DNA of 64,000 nt from Bacteroidota bacterium. GTDB lineage: Bacteria; Bacteroidota; Bacteroidia; Bacteroidales; JAAUTT01. The position numbers and the translations under genes are program-made. The stretch lies in assembly GCA_023429135.1 (NCBI GenBank), contig JAEYWD010000001.1:1-64000 (forward strand), written 5' to 3'. Positions 24,616 to 34,136 of this stretch are shown here, piece by piece; positions within the stretch are counted from its first letter, which is position 1, and each line of letters starts with the position of its first letter. The notes below the pieces were generated by a model. The model did not search any database. It was given only the letters and a program-made list of their open reading frames with translations, and was not told the DNA's origin.

Positions 24616-25557
24616 ATGAAAAGGTTTCTGTTTTTTGTGGCATGTTTCATGCCTTTCCTTATAAATAATGCCTGTGTAAATGTTCAGCCCCATGCTTCAA
24701 AAAACTACTCCGATAGCGCAATTCTTAAAGACCATGTAGAACAGATTACATCCATAAACTTCCGGAATCATCTCGACACAACAGCTCTAAATAAAGTTGC
24801 AGGATATATAGAAAGAGAACTCAGGAAACATTCCGTCAGGGTAAGTTTTCAACCTTACAAACTTGCTGGAAAGGTTTATAAAAATGTAATCTGCACATTA
24901 GGCCCCGATTCGGGAGAACGGATAATTATAGGGGTCCATTATGATGTACATGGGAATCAGCCAGGAGCTGATGATAACGCAAGTGGTGTTGCCGGACTCC
25001 TGGAACTTGCCAGGCTATTGAAAAATCAAACATTGAAATACAGGATCGATCTGGTAGCCTATACACTCGAAGAACCTCCGTATTTCAAAAGCAATGGTAT
25101 GGGGAGCTTTATCCATGCTCAACATCTATGGAATAACAAGATCGCTGTTAAAGGAATGGTTTGCCTGGAAATGATCGGCTATTTCAGTGATGAGCCCAAA
25201 TCGCAATCCTACCCATTTGGACCGATGAGATGGTTATATGGCGGAACCGGCGATTATATTCTCGTTGTCCAAAGGTTTGGAAACGGAAAGTTTGGCAGGC
25301 AATTCAACCGATTGATCAAAGAGCACGCAACCATAAAAACAAAATTTCTGCGAAGTCCAAAATTTATAACCGGAGTAGATTTTTCGGATCACCGCAACTA
25401 CTGGAGCTTCGGCTACAATGCTATAATGGTTACTAACACTGCTTTTTACCGGAATAAAAATTATCATACCCCTGGAGACGCGACTGCCACTCTGGATTTT
25501 TACCGGATGTCCAAAGTTGTAGACCAGGTTTATCTTTCTTTGCTAAATATTAAATAA
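24616..25557 (+). CDS. Secreted M28-family zinc aminopeptidase
   Basis: A 313-residue protein. The N-terminus is hydrophobic with a Cys in LINNACVNV (possible lipoprotein). M28 signatures are GVHYDVHG (metal His/Asp), PGADDNASGVAGLLELARLL (bridging Asp), YTLEEPPYF (catalytic Glu) and GVDFSDHRNYW/NYHTPGD near the end (late His). It should remove N-terminal residues from peptides outside the inner membrane. All expected ligands are present. It is 76 nt downstream of the creatininase-family gene and 7 nt upstream of the permease. Confidence 0.9.
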   Translation: MKRFLFFVACFMPFLINNACVNVQPHASKNYSDSAILKDHVEQITSINFRNHLDTTALNKVAGYIERELRKHSVRVSFQPYKLAGKVYKNVICTLGPDSGERIIIGVHYDVHGNQPGADDNASGVAGLLELARLLKNQTLKYRIDLVAYTLEEPPYFKSNGMGSFIHAQHLWNNKIAVKGMVCLEMIGYFSDEPKSQSYPFGPMRWLYGGTGDYILVVQRFGNGKFGRQFNRLIKEHATIKTKFLRSPKFITGVDFSDHRNYWSFGYNAIMVTNTAFYRNKNYHTPGDATATLDFYRMSKVVDQVYLSLLNIK

Positions 25558-25564
25558 CATAACT

Positions 25565-26881
25565 ATGCCGCTAATATCTATTGCTCTGGGAATAATAGTT
25601 ATCCTTTTTCTGGTATCGAAACTCAGGTGGAACATCTTCATCGCTCTTCTGGTATCGTCGTTTGTTGTGGGAGCATTTAACGGCATGAATGTAAACGATA
25701 TTCTCAAATCAGTTTTATTTGGGATTGGCGAAACTACCGGAAAAATTGTGCTTATAATTGTTTTTGGGGCCATGCTCGGCAAGTTGATAGAAGAAAGCGG
25801 AGCTGCACATACCATTACCTACTGGTTTATTTCCATATTTGGAGAAAAAAGGTTACCCCTCGCTTTAATACTTACAGGTTTTGCCATAGGTCTGCCTATG
25901 ATTTACAATGCCAGCTTTCTGGTACTAATACCCCTTGTATATACATTTGCTGCCACTACCAGGTTTCCACTGCTTTATTTAGGGATTCCGTTGTGCGCCA
26001 CCATGTCGGTTGCCCATGGCTATCTGCCGCCGCATCCTGCTCCTACAGCAGTAGCTGCCATGTTAAAAGCCGATGTGAATCTCACACTTTTGTACGGCAT
26101 TATCATAGGTATTCCGGCAATTATTATGGGAGGACCGTTTCTTGCCCGGTTTTTTAAAAATTCAAATGCACAACCACCGGTTGAACTTTTTACCCCCCGG
26201 GAATTCTCAAAAGCTGAATTACCAAAAATAAGCGTTAGTCTAATCACCGTTCTCATTCCAATTATATTAATGATAGCAGGGGCCGTTTATAATTTATCCA
26301 TTGGTGGCGATGGAAAAACCGCTTCCTTTTTCCATTTTATAAGCGATCCGAATTTTGCCTTATTCTTTGCTGTAATAATTGGCATTTACACCCTTGGTGC
26401 CAGGAATGGCAGAAAAATGGATAGTGTGATGAAAAGCCTCACCAATTCTGTAGGCAGTGTATCTCTCATTATTTTAATAATTGCAGCCGGCGGCGCATTT
26501 AAACAGGTTCTTATCGACAGTGGTGTTGGTAAATATATTGAAGATGTTGCCAATAACATGCATGCCTCACCCCTGATTCTTGCATGGGGTACAGCCGCCT
26601 TGCTCCGGCTTGCTTTTGGCTCGGCAACCGTAGCAACTATAACAGCAGCCGGAATGATGGCTCCAATTGTGGCTGGTACGGTTGTTGCGCCAGAACTGGT
26701 GGTGCTGGCAGCAGGATCGGGCAGTTTAATGTTTTCGCACTTCAACGATACCGGATTCTGGATGTTTAAAGAATACTTTAATCTCTCCATTAAACAAACC
26801 TTTATGAGCTGGACCGTAATGGAATGTATTGTAAGTACAGCAGGGTTAGCGGGAGTATTGGTACTGGATTTATTTATATAA
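25565..26881 (+). CDS. GntP-family gluconate/organic acid permease
   Basis: A 438-residue integral membrane protein with about 12-14 helices. Family blocks include VVGAFNGMNVNDI, FGAMLGKLIEESGAAHTI, PHPAPTAVAAMLKADV, RLAFGSATVATITAAGM and GSGSLMFSHFNDTGFW. These are the conserved segments of H+-coupled gluconate permeases. The substrate may be gluconate or another hydroxy acid. Only 7 nt separate it from the M28 gene. A hairpin with a T-run on the minus side separates it from the convergent beta-barrel gene. Confidence 0.93.
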   Translation: MPLISIALGIIVILFLVSKLRWNIFIALLVSSFVVGAFNGMNVNDILKSVLFGIGETTGKIVLIIVFGAMLGKLIEESGAAHTITYWFISIFGEKRLPLALILTGFAIGLPMIYNASFLVLIPLVYTFAATTRFPLLYLGIPLCATMSVAHGYLPPHPAPTAVAAMLKADVNLTLLYGIIIGIPAIIMGGPFLARFFKNSNAQPPVELFTPREFSKAELPKISVSLITVLIPIILMIAGAVYNLSIGGDGKTASFFHFISDPNFALFFAVIIGIYTLGARNGRKMDSVMKSLTNSVGSVSLIILIIAAGGAFKQVLIDSGVGKYIEDVANNMHASPLILAWGTAALLRLAFGSATVATITAAGMMAPIVAGTVVAPELVVLAAGSGSLMFSHFNDTGFWMFKEYFNLSIKQTFMSWTVMECIVSTAGLAGVLVLDLFI

Positions 26882-26913
26882 AAAAAGAGCTGCCTATATA
26901 AAAAAGACAGCTC
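26880..26913 (-). terminator. Terminator of the convergent beta-barrel gene
   Basis: GAGCTG (26887-26892) and CAGCTC (26908-26913) form a 6-bp stem. On the minus strand the stem is followed by a run of seven T. It abuts the stop of the GntP gene. Confidence 0.55.
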
Positions 26914-26936
26914 CCTATATTGTAATCAGGTTAAGC

Positions 26937-27497
26937 TTATTTCTTTAAACCTCCACCAAATTCAACACCTATTTTAATACCCAGGTAGTTTTTATTAATC
27001 AACGATTCCTGTCCCATAATGGCATGATATTGTAACATCATCTGGAAATGGCTGAAGTTAATACCAATTCTTGGAGAAAAACCAAATTTAGATCCAAGAT
27101 CAACGTCACCATTAGTAACCTGTTGACCTTCGATACTAACGTCCACCGAACCTAGTCTATAGAAACCTAGACCAGTACCTACAAAAGGACGAATCTTACC
27201 TTTACCCATCATATAGTCTCCTGTTAATGAGTAAGTTGAACATCCTGATATACTACTGGAAGTACCTTCAATGTTTTGAACCATTAATGCCCATTCCATT
27301 AAAAAACCGACATCAAACTTATTGTTAAGATTGAGTTTAGGCTCCATGTAAAAGCCAATACCACCGCCAGCACCTTCACCTGTAGGAACAGCATACAGCA
27401 TACCAGTACCAAATTTAAATTTTCTGTAATCTTGACCATTAACATTTGACACACCAAGAACACAAACAGCTAAGGCAATTAAAATTAGATTTTTCAT
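26937..27497 (-). CDS. Secreted outer-membrane beta-barrel protein
   Basis: A 186-residue protein with signal peptide 1-21 (ending VNGQ). The chain shows alternating strands and turn glycines typical of small outer-membrane barrels (KFKFGTGMLYAVPTGEGAGGGIGFYMEP, KIRPFVGTGLGFYRLGS, KFGFSPRIGINFSHFQMMLQYHAIMG). It ends NYLGIKIGVEFGGGLKK, a plausible last strand. Function unknown. It converges on the GntP permease and is 256 nt from the serine hydrolase on its other side. Confidence 0.7.
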   Translation of the reverse strand: MKNLILIALAVCVLGVSNVNGQDYRKFKFGTGMLYAVPTGEGAGGGIGFYMEPKLNLNNKFDVGFLMEWALMVQNIEGTSSSISGCSTYSLTGDYMMGKGKIRPFVGTGLGFYRLGSVDVSIEGQQVTNGDVDLGSKFGFSPRIGINFSHFQMMLQYHAIMGQESLINKNYLGIKIGVEFGGGLKK

Positions 27498-27753
27498 GTG
27501 ATAAAAAATTAGGTTAAAAAAAATTAATTGGTTTTGGATTTTAAACGGGGTAAAAAAAAGTTGGTTACAGTTTTCAGAAAAAAAAATACTTTTTCCTTAT
27601 AAACCTAATGTTTAGAGTTCCACAAGAAATCAACTGAAAGCAAGATCTACATTGATGTTAATCAAATTTATTATTTCATTAAATATTGAGAAAAAAAAAG
27701 AAACAGATACTCAAATTTTAAAACAATCGAGGGAACAAGACAGTGAAAAAAAA

Positions 27754-28938
27754 TTAATGATCTGATTTATTGGAAATACAAGAATTTATGTTTAAAAAGA
27801 ACTCGATCCAGTCATTTCCTCCCTTATTTTCTCCCAAACGAACAATTATCAGTTCCCTCTCCGGCTCTATCCATATATATTGTCCAAGGAATCCGGCAGC
27901 CCAGAAAGCCAGGCAGTTGTTTTGTTCGTCATATTTCTGCCACCACCCGTAATGGTATGCAATATTGTTATCAATCATGCGGTGGGTGTAATAATTTCGT
28001 TTTTGCAAAAGAATTGTGTCGATTATAGCTGATTGTCCTATCCAGGAAGTATTAACAATCTGACTATTATTCCAATTTCCATTATTCAGGTATAAGCGGC
28101 CGAATTTGGCCAGATCGATTGCTGAAGCAGCCAAACCTGTTTCCACCTTCTCGAATTTATTTTTCCGACTATCAAGGGAGAATAGAGCATTATGAGAGGT
28201 TCCCATCTGCTTCCATAAATATTCTTCAAAGAATTTCGATATTGACACATGGGTAGCATTTTCCAGAATCATTCCCAAAAGAAATGTATTGTAATTATTA
28301 TATTCGAATTGCATCCCGGCATTTCGCAGCTTTTTTAAGTTTTTCAATGTCAAACTGCGCACATTGGGAGCATGATACGTTTTCGGCAAATCGCCCCATG
28401 GCATGTAGTTATTTGCAGAAGTAAGTCCTGAATTCATATTTAATAACGAAGCGATAGTAACATCCCCAAATTTTGCAGAATCAATAGCAGGAATATAGTT
28501 CACTATTTTATCATCGACACTACTTATAAATTTTCTCTCAATAGCAATTCCAATAAGGGAAGAAAGAAATGATTTGGTCACAGAAAAGGACTTGCTAATG
28601 GTACTGTCAGTATAACCGTTATAATATTGTTCGTAAATTATGGTGTCGCGATGTATTACAAGAAAAGCATTAGTCTCTAATATCTTAAGATATTCATTAA
28701 AATCTCCTCGGAACTTCATGTTTTCGAAACTTAATTCCATATCCTTAAAAAGAGAATCATTAATCCTTCTCACAAATCGAAACTCATTATCAGAATGTTT
28801 AATAGTCTGATACGGCATTTGCTTAAAATCATTCGTTTTCGGAAAATTCCATACCACATATCGCCCTAAATATGTAGTAGTGCAATTACTCAAAGCCAAT
28901 ACAAGAAAAAAAAGGATAACTGAAGTTTTAAAATTCAT
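27754..28938 (-). CDS. Beta-lactamase-fold serine hydrolase, lipoprotein
   Basis: A 394-residue protein. The lipobox LALSNC (Cys ~19) indicates a lipoprotein. The serine-hydrolase S-x-x-K motif is SVTK (in SFSVTKSFLSSLIGIA) and the Tyr motif is YNNYN (Y-x-N). The C-terminal block HYGWWQKYDEQNNCLAFWAAGFLGQ stands in the place of the KTG region (H-x-G variant). Members include esterases and D-amino peptidases; the substrate here is unknown. It stands alone and is divergent from the pigment operon. Confidence 0.88.
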   Translation of the reverse strand: MNFKTSVILFFLVLALSNCTTTYLGRYVVWNFPKTNDFKQMPYQTIKHSDNEFRFVRRINDSLFKDMELSFENMKFRGDFNEYLKILETNAFLVIHRDTIIYEQYYNGYTDSTISKSFSVTKSFLSSLIGIAIERKFISSVDDKIVNYIPAIDSAKFGDVTIASLLNMNSGLTSANNYMPWGDLPKTYHAPNVRSLTLKNLKKLRNAGMQFEYNNYNTFLLGMILENATHVSISKFFEEYLWKQMGTSHNALFSLDSRKNKFEKVETGLAASAIDLAKFGRLYLNNGNWNNSQIVNTSWIGQSAIIDTILLQKRNYYTHRMIDNNIAYHYGWWQKYDEQNNCLAFWAAGFLGQYIWIEPERELIIVRLGENKGGNDWIEFFLNINSCISNKSDH

Positions 28939-29391
28939 ATAACAGAGATTTTAAAGCAAATGAGACTTCCTTTCGATTTCCAATTTAGGCCCGGTATAAT
29001 ACAAAACTTTACGGGACAATCTAAATTCAATATTATAACAATTATGTCCAATAATTTGGCGACAATAATAAAACAAAACAATATTGCCCGGTAACTTTTT
29101 AGTTTAGATTTACCTGGGGCGAGATAGCTTTTCTAAGTTCTTACATCTAATTATTTTCCCCGGATAGTGAAGCAAAGAATCGGTAAAGCGGCATCAAGCT
29201 TGTCCTGAAATTCTCAAAATAGAAAAAATTGAAACAGTCTTTGTCTGTTTATTTTTTGTTTAATTAAGAAATAGCATCTTTTAATTTTGACTTATGTACA
29301 TTATTACCTCCTTTCCACTATTTTTCCTCAAAATTTTTCTAATTATTGCTAAGTCTGGAAGTTTTTGATATTTTCGCCTAAAAAAAATTTA
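28939..29391. other. Divergent intergenic region before the aryl-polyene operon
   Basis: About 450 bp without a gene. It contains AATCTAAA (29018-29025) and its complement TTTAGATT (29103-29110), two CCCGGTA copies (28991 and about 29087), and the promoter-like box at 29282. It is the likely control region of the 24-kb operon; no further operator can be named. Confidence 0.5.
29282..29289 (+). promoter_or_regulatory. Candidate -7 box of the aryl-polyene operon
   Basis: TAATTTTG matches TAnnTTTG. A TTG at 29256-29258 lies 23 nt upstream, slightly longer than the usual -33/-7 spacing. The start codon of the first gene is about 100 nt downstream. Confidence 0.5.
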
Positions 29392-30933
29392 ATGGAATTA
29401 GATGGTTCCTCTTTGACTATCAACCGATTCAAGCAAATTGTTTTTGACAATGAAATTGTACAGATAAAAACAGAAGCTAATCAAAGAGTAGAAAAAAGTT
29501 ATGAGTTTCTTAAGTCGTTCGCTGCCAACAAACTAATATATGGCATCAACACGGGTTTTGGCCCCATGGCACAATATAAAATTGAAGACAATAAACTTAT
29601 CGAACTTCAATACAATATCATTCGTAGTCACTCATCGGGGTTAAATGGTTTTGCATCCGAAACCGAATGCCGTGGTATTCTGCTGGCCCGCTTAAACTGT
29701 TTCTTACAAGGCTATTCTGGTGTTCATCCCAACTTACCTGCCATATTAGCCGAAATGCTTAATAAGCAAGTAATTCCCTGTTTACCAAACCATGGTGGTG
29801 TTGGAGCAAGTGGAGATCTGGTTCAGCTTGCTCACCTGGCCTTAGCTATAATTGGTGAAGGTTTAGTTTATTATAAAGGAAAAATAGTTAGTTCTGAGGA
29901 GGCATTCACCGAGGCAGGTCTCACTCCGTTTAAAATACAACTGCGTGAAGGCATAGCATTGATGAACGGAGTTTCTGGCATGACCGGACTTGCATCCCTA
30001 AATGTTTTTTGGGCGTTGAATGCAGTTCAATGGTCTCTGGCTTTCTCAGCTATTCTGAACGAAATAATGCAATCTTTCGACGACCATTTTTCAACCGAAT
30101 TAAACAAAACCAAATGTCATCCCGGCCAGCAAACTGTTTCGCGAATGATGCTGGATTTACTTGCCGGTTCTCAATTAATCAAGTCCCGTTCGGGTCATCT
30201 TTTTCATGATCAGGAAGGGAGAATAGTATCGAAAAAAGTTCAGGAATACTATAGTTTACGTTGTGTTCCTCAGATAATTGGACCCATTCTCGATACAATA
30301 TTAAATGCAAAGCTCGTGGTTGAAAACGAACTTAACTCCACAAGCGATAATCCTATTGTAGACGTTGATTCAGAAGAAGTATACCATGGAGGCAATTTTC
30401 ATGGCGATTACATTTCGATGGAAATGGATAAGTTAAAAATTGCCATGACCAAAATGTCAATTTTAGCCGAAAGACAATTAAATTATCTTTTGAACGATAA
30501 GTTAAACGAAGTACTTCCACCTTTTATAAATATAGGAGTACTGGGCTTAAACTTTGGGCTGCAGGGAATGCAATTTACTGCAACTTCAACAACTGCCGAA
30601 AACATGACTTTAAGTAACCCGATGTGTGTTCATAATATACCAAATAACAACGACAACCAGGATGTGGTAAGTATGGGATTTAACTCATCCAAAATAGCCG
30701 GCACCGTTGTTAACAACACATTTGAAGTTTTGGCTATCGAAGCGGCAGCGATTATCCAGGCAATAGATTATCTGGGACTTGAAAATAAAATGGCAGGCTC
30801 CACGCAAAACATCTATCGCTCATTAAGAGCTTTATTCCCGCTAATTATTGATGATAAACCTCAATACGAAAACCTTGCAAAACTAAAAACATACATGCAG
30901 TCAACTAATCTTCAAATACTTAACCAAGAATGA
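29392..30933 (+). CDS. Aromatic amino acid/histidine ammonia-lyase
   Basis: A 513-residue MIO-type lyase. I chose ATG at 29392 (MELDGSSL...); an upstream in-frame start adds 9 atypical residues. The catalytic Tyr lies in LIYGINTGFGP (Y50), and the MIO triad Ala-Ser-Gly is at 139-141 (GGVGASGDLVQLAHL). The substrate-selectivity region reads I-R-S-H (H80), closer to histidine lyases than to the Y-H-L of Rhodobacter TAL. As first gene of an aryl-polyene operon, it most likely makes 4-coumarate from tyrosine (or cinnamate from phenylalanine) as starter. The substrate is inferred from context. Confidence 0.88.
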   Translation: MELDGSSLTINRFKQIVFDNEIVQIKTEANQRVEKSYEFLKSFAANKLIYGINTGFGPMAQYKIEDNKLIELQYNIIRSHSSGLNGFASETECRGILLARLNCFLQGYSGVHPNLPAILAEMLNKQVIPCLPNHGGVGASGDLVQLAHLALAIIGEGLVYYKGKIVSSEEAFTEAGLTPFKIQLREGIALMNGVSGMTGLASLNVFWALNAVQWSLAFSAILNEIMQSFDDHFSTELNKTKCHPGQQTVSRMMLDLLAGSQLIKSRSGHLFHDQEGRIVSKKVQEYYSLRCVPQIIGPILDTILNAKLVVENELNSTSDNPIVDVDSEEVYHGGNFHGDYISMEMDKLKIAMTKMSILAERQLNYLLNDKLNEVLPPFINIGVLGLNFGLQGMQFTATSTTAENMTLSNPMCVHNIPNNNDNQDVVSMGFNSSKIAGTVVNNTFEVLAIEAAAIIQAIDYLGLENKMAGSTQNIYRSLRALFPLIIDDKPQYENLAKLKTYMQSTNLQILNQE

Positions 30934-31018
30934 AACATCCCTGTTTAAAAATTTCTATATACACCGGAATGATTATCCGGGATGTTCCATCTGACCTTAA
31001 TAAATTAAACATTAACAG

Positions 31019-31744
31019 ATGAATTGTGCGATTGTAACAGGCGCTTCACGGGGAATTGGAAAAGCAATTGCTTTAAACCTCGCCAGTGAGGGATATCATA
31101 TTTTACTGAATTATAAAAGTAACGACGAAGAGGCAACAAAAACCCTTAACGAAATAGTATCGAAAGGAGGAACCTGCGAGTTACTTAAATTCGATGTAGT
31201 GTCGAAAGAACAGGCAGAGTTGGTTTTAGGCGGCTGGATGGAAAATAACAAGGACAAAACTGTTGAAATTCTGGTTAACAATGCAGGAATTCGCGATGAC
31301 AGTCTGATGATGTGGATGACCGACCAGCAATGGAACTCAGTTATGGAAACAAACTTATCGAGCTTTTTTTATATTACACGATTAATTTTAAACCATATGT
31401 TGATGAAACGATATGGAAGAATAATTAATATTGTATCCTTATCGGGAATTAAAGGCTTACCCGGGCAGGTAAACTATTCGGCCGCGAAAGCCGGTATAAT
31501 AGGAGCCACGAAAGCTTTAGCCCAGGAAGTTGCCCGCCGGTGTGTTACTGTAAACGCTGTGGCACCTGGTTTTGTAAGAACCGATATGACTAAGGACCTA
31601 AACGAAAAAGAACTTGCAGAACTAGTACCGATGAAACGATTTGGAACACCTGAAGAAGTTGCCGACCTTGTTAGCTTCGTAGCCTCTAAAAAGGCATCGT
31701 ATATAACAGGAGAGGTAATTTCCATTAATGGTGGAATACTTTAG
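31019..31744 (+). CDS. 3-oxoacyl-ACP reductase (ketoreductase of the polyene pathway)
   Basis: A 241-residue SDR of the FabG type. NADPH-binding TGASRGIGKAIA is at 8-19, NNAG near 88, catalytic Ser in NIVSLSG, Y-x-x-x-K in YSAAKAG, and PGFVRTDM near 182. It reduces the beta-keto group after each condensation. It lies between the lyase and the first ketosynthase. It is a pathway copy rather than the housekeeping FabG, judged by position. Confidence 0.92.
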   Translation: MNCAIVTGASRGIGKAIALNLASEGYHILLNYKSNDEEATKTLNEIVSKGGTCELLKFDVVSKEQAELVLGGWMENNKDKTVEILVNNAGIRDDSLMMWMTDQQWNSVMETNLSSFFYITRLILNHMLMKRYGRIINIVSLSGIKGLPGQVNYSAAKAGIIGATKALAQEVARRCVTVNAVAPGFVRTDMTKDLNEKELAELVPMKRFGTPEEVADLVSFVASKKASYITGEVISINGGIL

Positions 31745-31763
31745 AATAAAAAAATGAAAATAT

Positions 31764-32990
31764 ATGCTCAACAGAGTTGTAATTACGGGAATAGGTATAT
31801 ACTCTTGCATTGGGAGAAACCTTGATGAGGTAGCACAATCACTCTACAAAGGGAAATCGGGCATAGTCCTGATCGATGAAAGAAAGAAATATGGTTATCG
31901 GTCGGGCTTGTCGGGAAAGCTAGAGCGTCCAAACCTTAAAGAATTGCTGGATCGCAGAGCAAGAATAATGTTGCCCGAGCAAGGCGAATTTGCATACATG
32001 TCCACCCTGGAAGCTTTGAAAAAAGCAAACCTCCCTCAGGATTATATAGAAAATCACGAAGTTGGAATATTATTCGGGAACGATAGCTCAGCTCAATCTG
32101 TAATTGAGGCCAATGATATAATACGTGAAAAGGGCCAAACCATAATGGTTGGCTCTGGTTCGGTATTTCAAACCATGAACTCAACCGTAACCATGAATCT
32201 GGCAACAATTTTCAGGTTAAAAGGCATCAATTTCACCATAAGTGCTGCCTGCGCCAGCGGATCGCATTCAATTGGTTTAGGTTATATGATGATCAAACAT
32301 GGTTACCAGGATTGTATTATTTGCGGAGGAGCTCAGGAAGTAAATAATTACTCCATGGGTAACTTCGATGCACTGGGCGCCTTTTCGATCCGGGAGGATG
32401 AGCCCGAAAAAGCATCCCGACCGTTCGACAAAGACCGCGATGGTCTCGTTCCCAGTGGTGGAGCTGCAACAATTATCCTCGAAAGTCTGGAACATGCTCT
32501 TAAGCGCGGTGCTCCAATTCTGGGCGAAGTTTTGGGATATGGATTTTCGTCAAATGGCGGTCACATCTCCAACCCTACTGTTGAAGGTCCTTCCCGTGCA
32601 TTGGAAATGGCCGTTAAGCAAGCAGATATAGTTCCTTCGGCTATCGACTATATAAACGCACATGCAACCTCAACCCCTGCTGGCGACGCTACCGAAGCGA
32701 AAGCTATATTCAATGTTTTTGGCGACAAGGGGCCACTTGTAAGTTCAACAAAATCGATGACTGGCCACGAATGTTGGATGGCAGGCGCAAGCGAAGTTGT
32801 TTATTCCATGATCATGATGGATAAAGGCTTTGTTGCTCCCAATATCAATTTTGAAAACCCCGATGAAGACTCAGCCAAATTAAACATAGCTTCCAAAGTT
32901 GTTGAAAAAGATATCAGAATATTGTTATCAAACTCCTTTGGGTTTGGAGGAACAAACTCGTCGCTCATTGTTTCAAAGTATAATCAATAA
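31764..32990 (+). CDS. Beta-ketoacyl-ACP synthase, FabF-like (KS 1)
   Basis: A 408-residue condensing enzyme with an intact C-H-H set. Cys163 lies in SAACASGSH, His300 in INAHATSTPAGD, and Lys330/His335 in SSTKSMTGHE. GFGGTNSSL closes the chain. It should extend the aryl-primed chain on an ACP. It is encoded immediately upstream of the first ACP (9-nt gap). Among the three active KS genes it is closest to ordinary FabF by length and motif. Whether it works alone or with a partner cannot be told. Confidence 0.92.
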   Translation: MLNRVVITGIGIYSCIGRNLDEVAQSLYKGKSGIVLIDERKKYGYRSGLSGKLERPNLKELLDRRARIMLPEQGEFAYMSTLEALKKANLPQDYIENHEVGILFGNDSSAQSVIEANDIIREKGQTIMVGSGSVFQTMNSTVTMNLATIFRLKGINFTISAACASGSHSIGLGYMMIKHGYQDCIICGGAQEVNNYSMGNFDALGAFSIREDEPEKASRPFDKDRDGLVPSGGAATIILESLEHALKRGAPILGEVLGYGFSSNGGHISNPTVEGPSRALEMAVKQADIVPSAIDYINAHATSTPAGDATEAKAIFNVFGDKGPLVSSTKSMTGHECWMAGASEVVYSMIMMDKGFVAPNINFENPDEDSAKLNIASKVVEKDIRILLSNSFGFGGTNSSLIVSKYNQ

Positions 32991-32999
32991 AAACTACAT

Positions 33000-33248
33000 A
33001 TGACCAAAAATGAAGTAGCGGAAAAAATCAATTATTTTTTGATTGAAGAATTTGAAGTGGATGGGGCCAAAATAACTCCTGAGGCTAATCTGAGAGAAAC
33101 ATTACAACTGGACAGCCTCGATTATATTGACCTCGTAGTTGTAATTGAAAGCAATTTCGGTTTCAAGGTTCAACCTGGTGATTTCACCAACATTGTAACC
33201 TTCGACCATTTCTATGATTACGTGATCAGCAGGTCGGAAAATAAATAA
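33000..33248 (+). CDS. Acyl carrier protein (ACP 1)
   Basis: An 82-residue acidic protein with the phosphopantetheine site at Ser in LQLDSLDYIDLV (D-S-L). Helix II continues LVVVIESNFGFKV. It is the usual ACP size. It sits between KS 1 and the LpxL-like acyltransferase. The holo-form is probably made by the AcpS encoded at 51475. Confidence 0.93.
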   Translation: MTKNEVAEKINYFLIEEFEVDGAKITPEANLRETLQLDSLDYIDLVVVIESNFGFKVQPGDFTNIVTFDHFYDYVISRSENK

Positions 33249-33251
33249 AGC

Positions 33252-34136
33252 ATGCAGAAGTGGGATGGCAAATCAAAAGGAACTCCGCTCGGATATAAAA
33301 TTTTCATTTATACCCTGCGCTTAGGAGGAGTTGGTTCAGCTTATTTCCTGCTTCGGTTTGTTGCCCTTTATTATTTTTTTTTCTCGTGGAAATCATCAGC
33401 AAACATGCTATATTACTTTCGTGGAAGGCTAGGGTATTCCAACTTAAAAGCATATTTTTCTTTATATAAAAATTACTATACATTTGGTCAAACCCTCATC
33501 GACAAAGTATTTACCATGGGTAACATGGGAGGCGCATTCACCTTTACCTACGAAGGAGAAAACTACCTCCACAAAATTGTTGATGAAGGCAGAGGAGGGC
33601 TTTTGTTAAGTGCCCACATCGGAAACTGGGAAATTGCAGGATATTACCTGAAGCGTATTAAAACAAGGGTTAATCTGGTTATGCTCGATGCGGAATCGGA
33701 AAACATAAAAAAATACCTCAATTCTGTAACCGGCGGGAAGGATTTTAATATCATCCCTTTAAAAGAAGATCTTTCGCATGTTTACCAAATTTTTGAAGCA
33801 TTAAAAAACAACGAACTGGTTTGTATTCATGCCGACAGGTATATTGAAGGTAACCGTTCTATTGAAAGAAATTTCCTGGGAAAACCGGCTAAGTTTCCAG
33901 AAGGTGTATTCCATCTGGCTGTTTTATGCCAGGTACCCATTTCTTTTGTCTTTGCTTTTAAAGAGAATTCAAGGCATTACCATTTTGATGCAACGCCTCC
34001 CAAGGTATACTCTGGAAAAACAAAGGAAGAAAGCAAACAGGAACTGGTGTCTGATTATATTGAAGCACTTGAGGAAAAGGTATACCTACATCCAACACAT
34101 TGGTTTAATTATTATAATTTTTGGGAAGATAAATGA
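33252..34136 (+). CDS. LpxL/HtrB-like lysophospholipid acyltransferase
   Basis: A 294-residue protein with an N-terminal membrane anchor (~25-46) and the H-x4-E motif of lipid A acyltransferases (SAHIGNWE, His122-Glu127). HADRYIEGN follows near 192. It may transfer the aryl-polyene acyl group from ACP to a lipid or sugar acceptor. This is inferred from the family (late acyltransferases of Kdo2-lipid A use acyl-ACP) and from clustering. It overlaps the next dehydratase gene by 4 nt. Confidence 0.85.
   Translation: MQKWDGKSKGTPLGYKIFIYTLRLGGVGSAYFLLRFVALYYFFFSWKSSANMLYYFRGRLGYSNLKAYFSLYKNYYTFGQTLIDKVFTMGNMGGAFTFTYEGENYLHKIVDEGRGGLLLSAHIGNWEIAGYYLKRIKTRVNLVMLDAESENIKKYLNSVTGGKDFNIIPLKEDLSHVYQIFEALKNNELVCIHADRYIEGNRSIERNFLGKPAKFPEGVFHLAVLCQVPISFVFAFKENSRHYHFDATPPKVYSGKTKEESKQELVSDYIEALEEKVYLHPTHWFNYYNFWEDK

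Noticed and set aside
28939..29391. Riboswitch or leader RNA upstream of the pigment operon
   Set aside because: No conserved riboswitch motif could be recognised; the short inverted repeat AATCTAAA/TTTAGATT is too weak to support one.
29565..29667. Phenylalanine/tyrosine preference read directly from the lyase sequence
   Set aside because: The selectivity position is not the standard TAL or PAL pattern, so substrate cannot be assigned from sequence alone.
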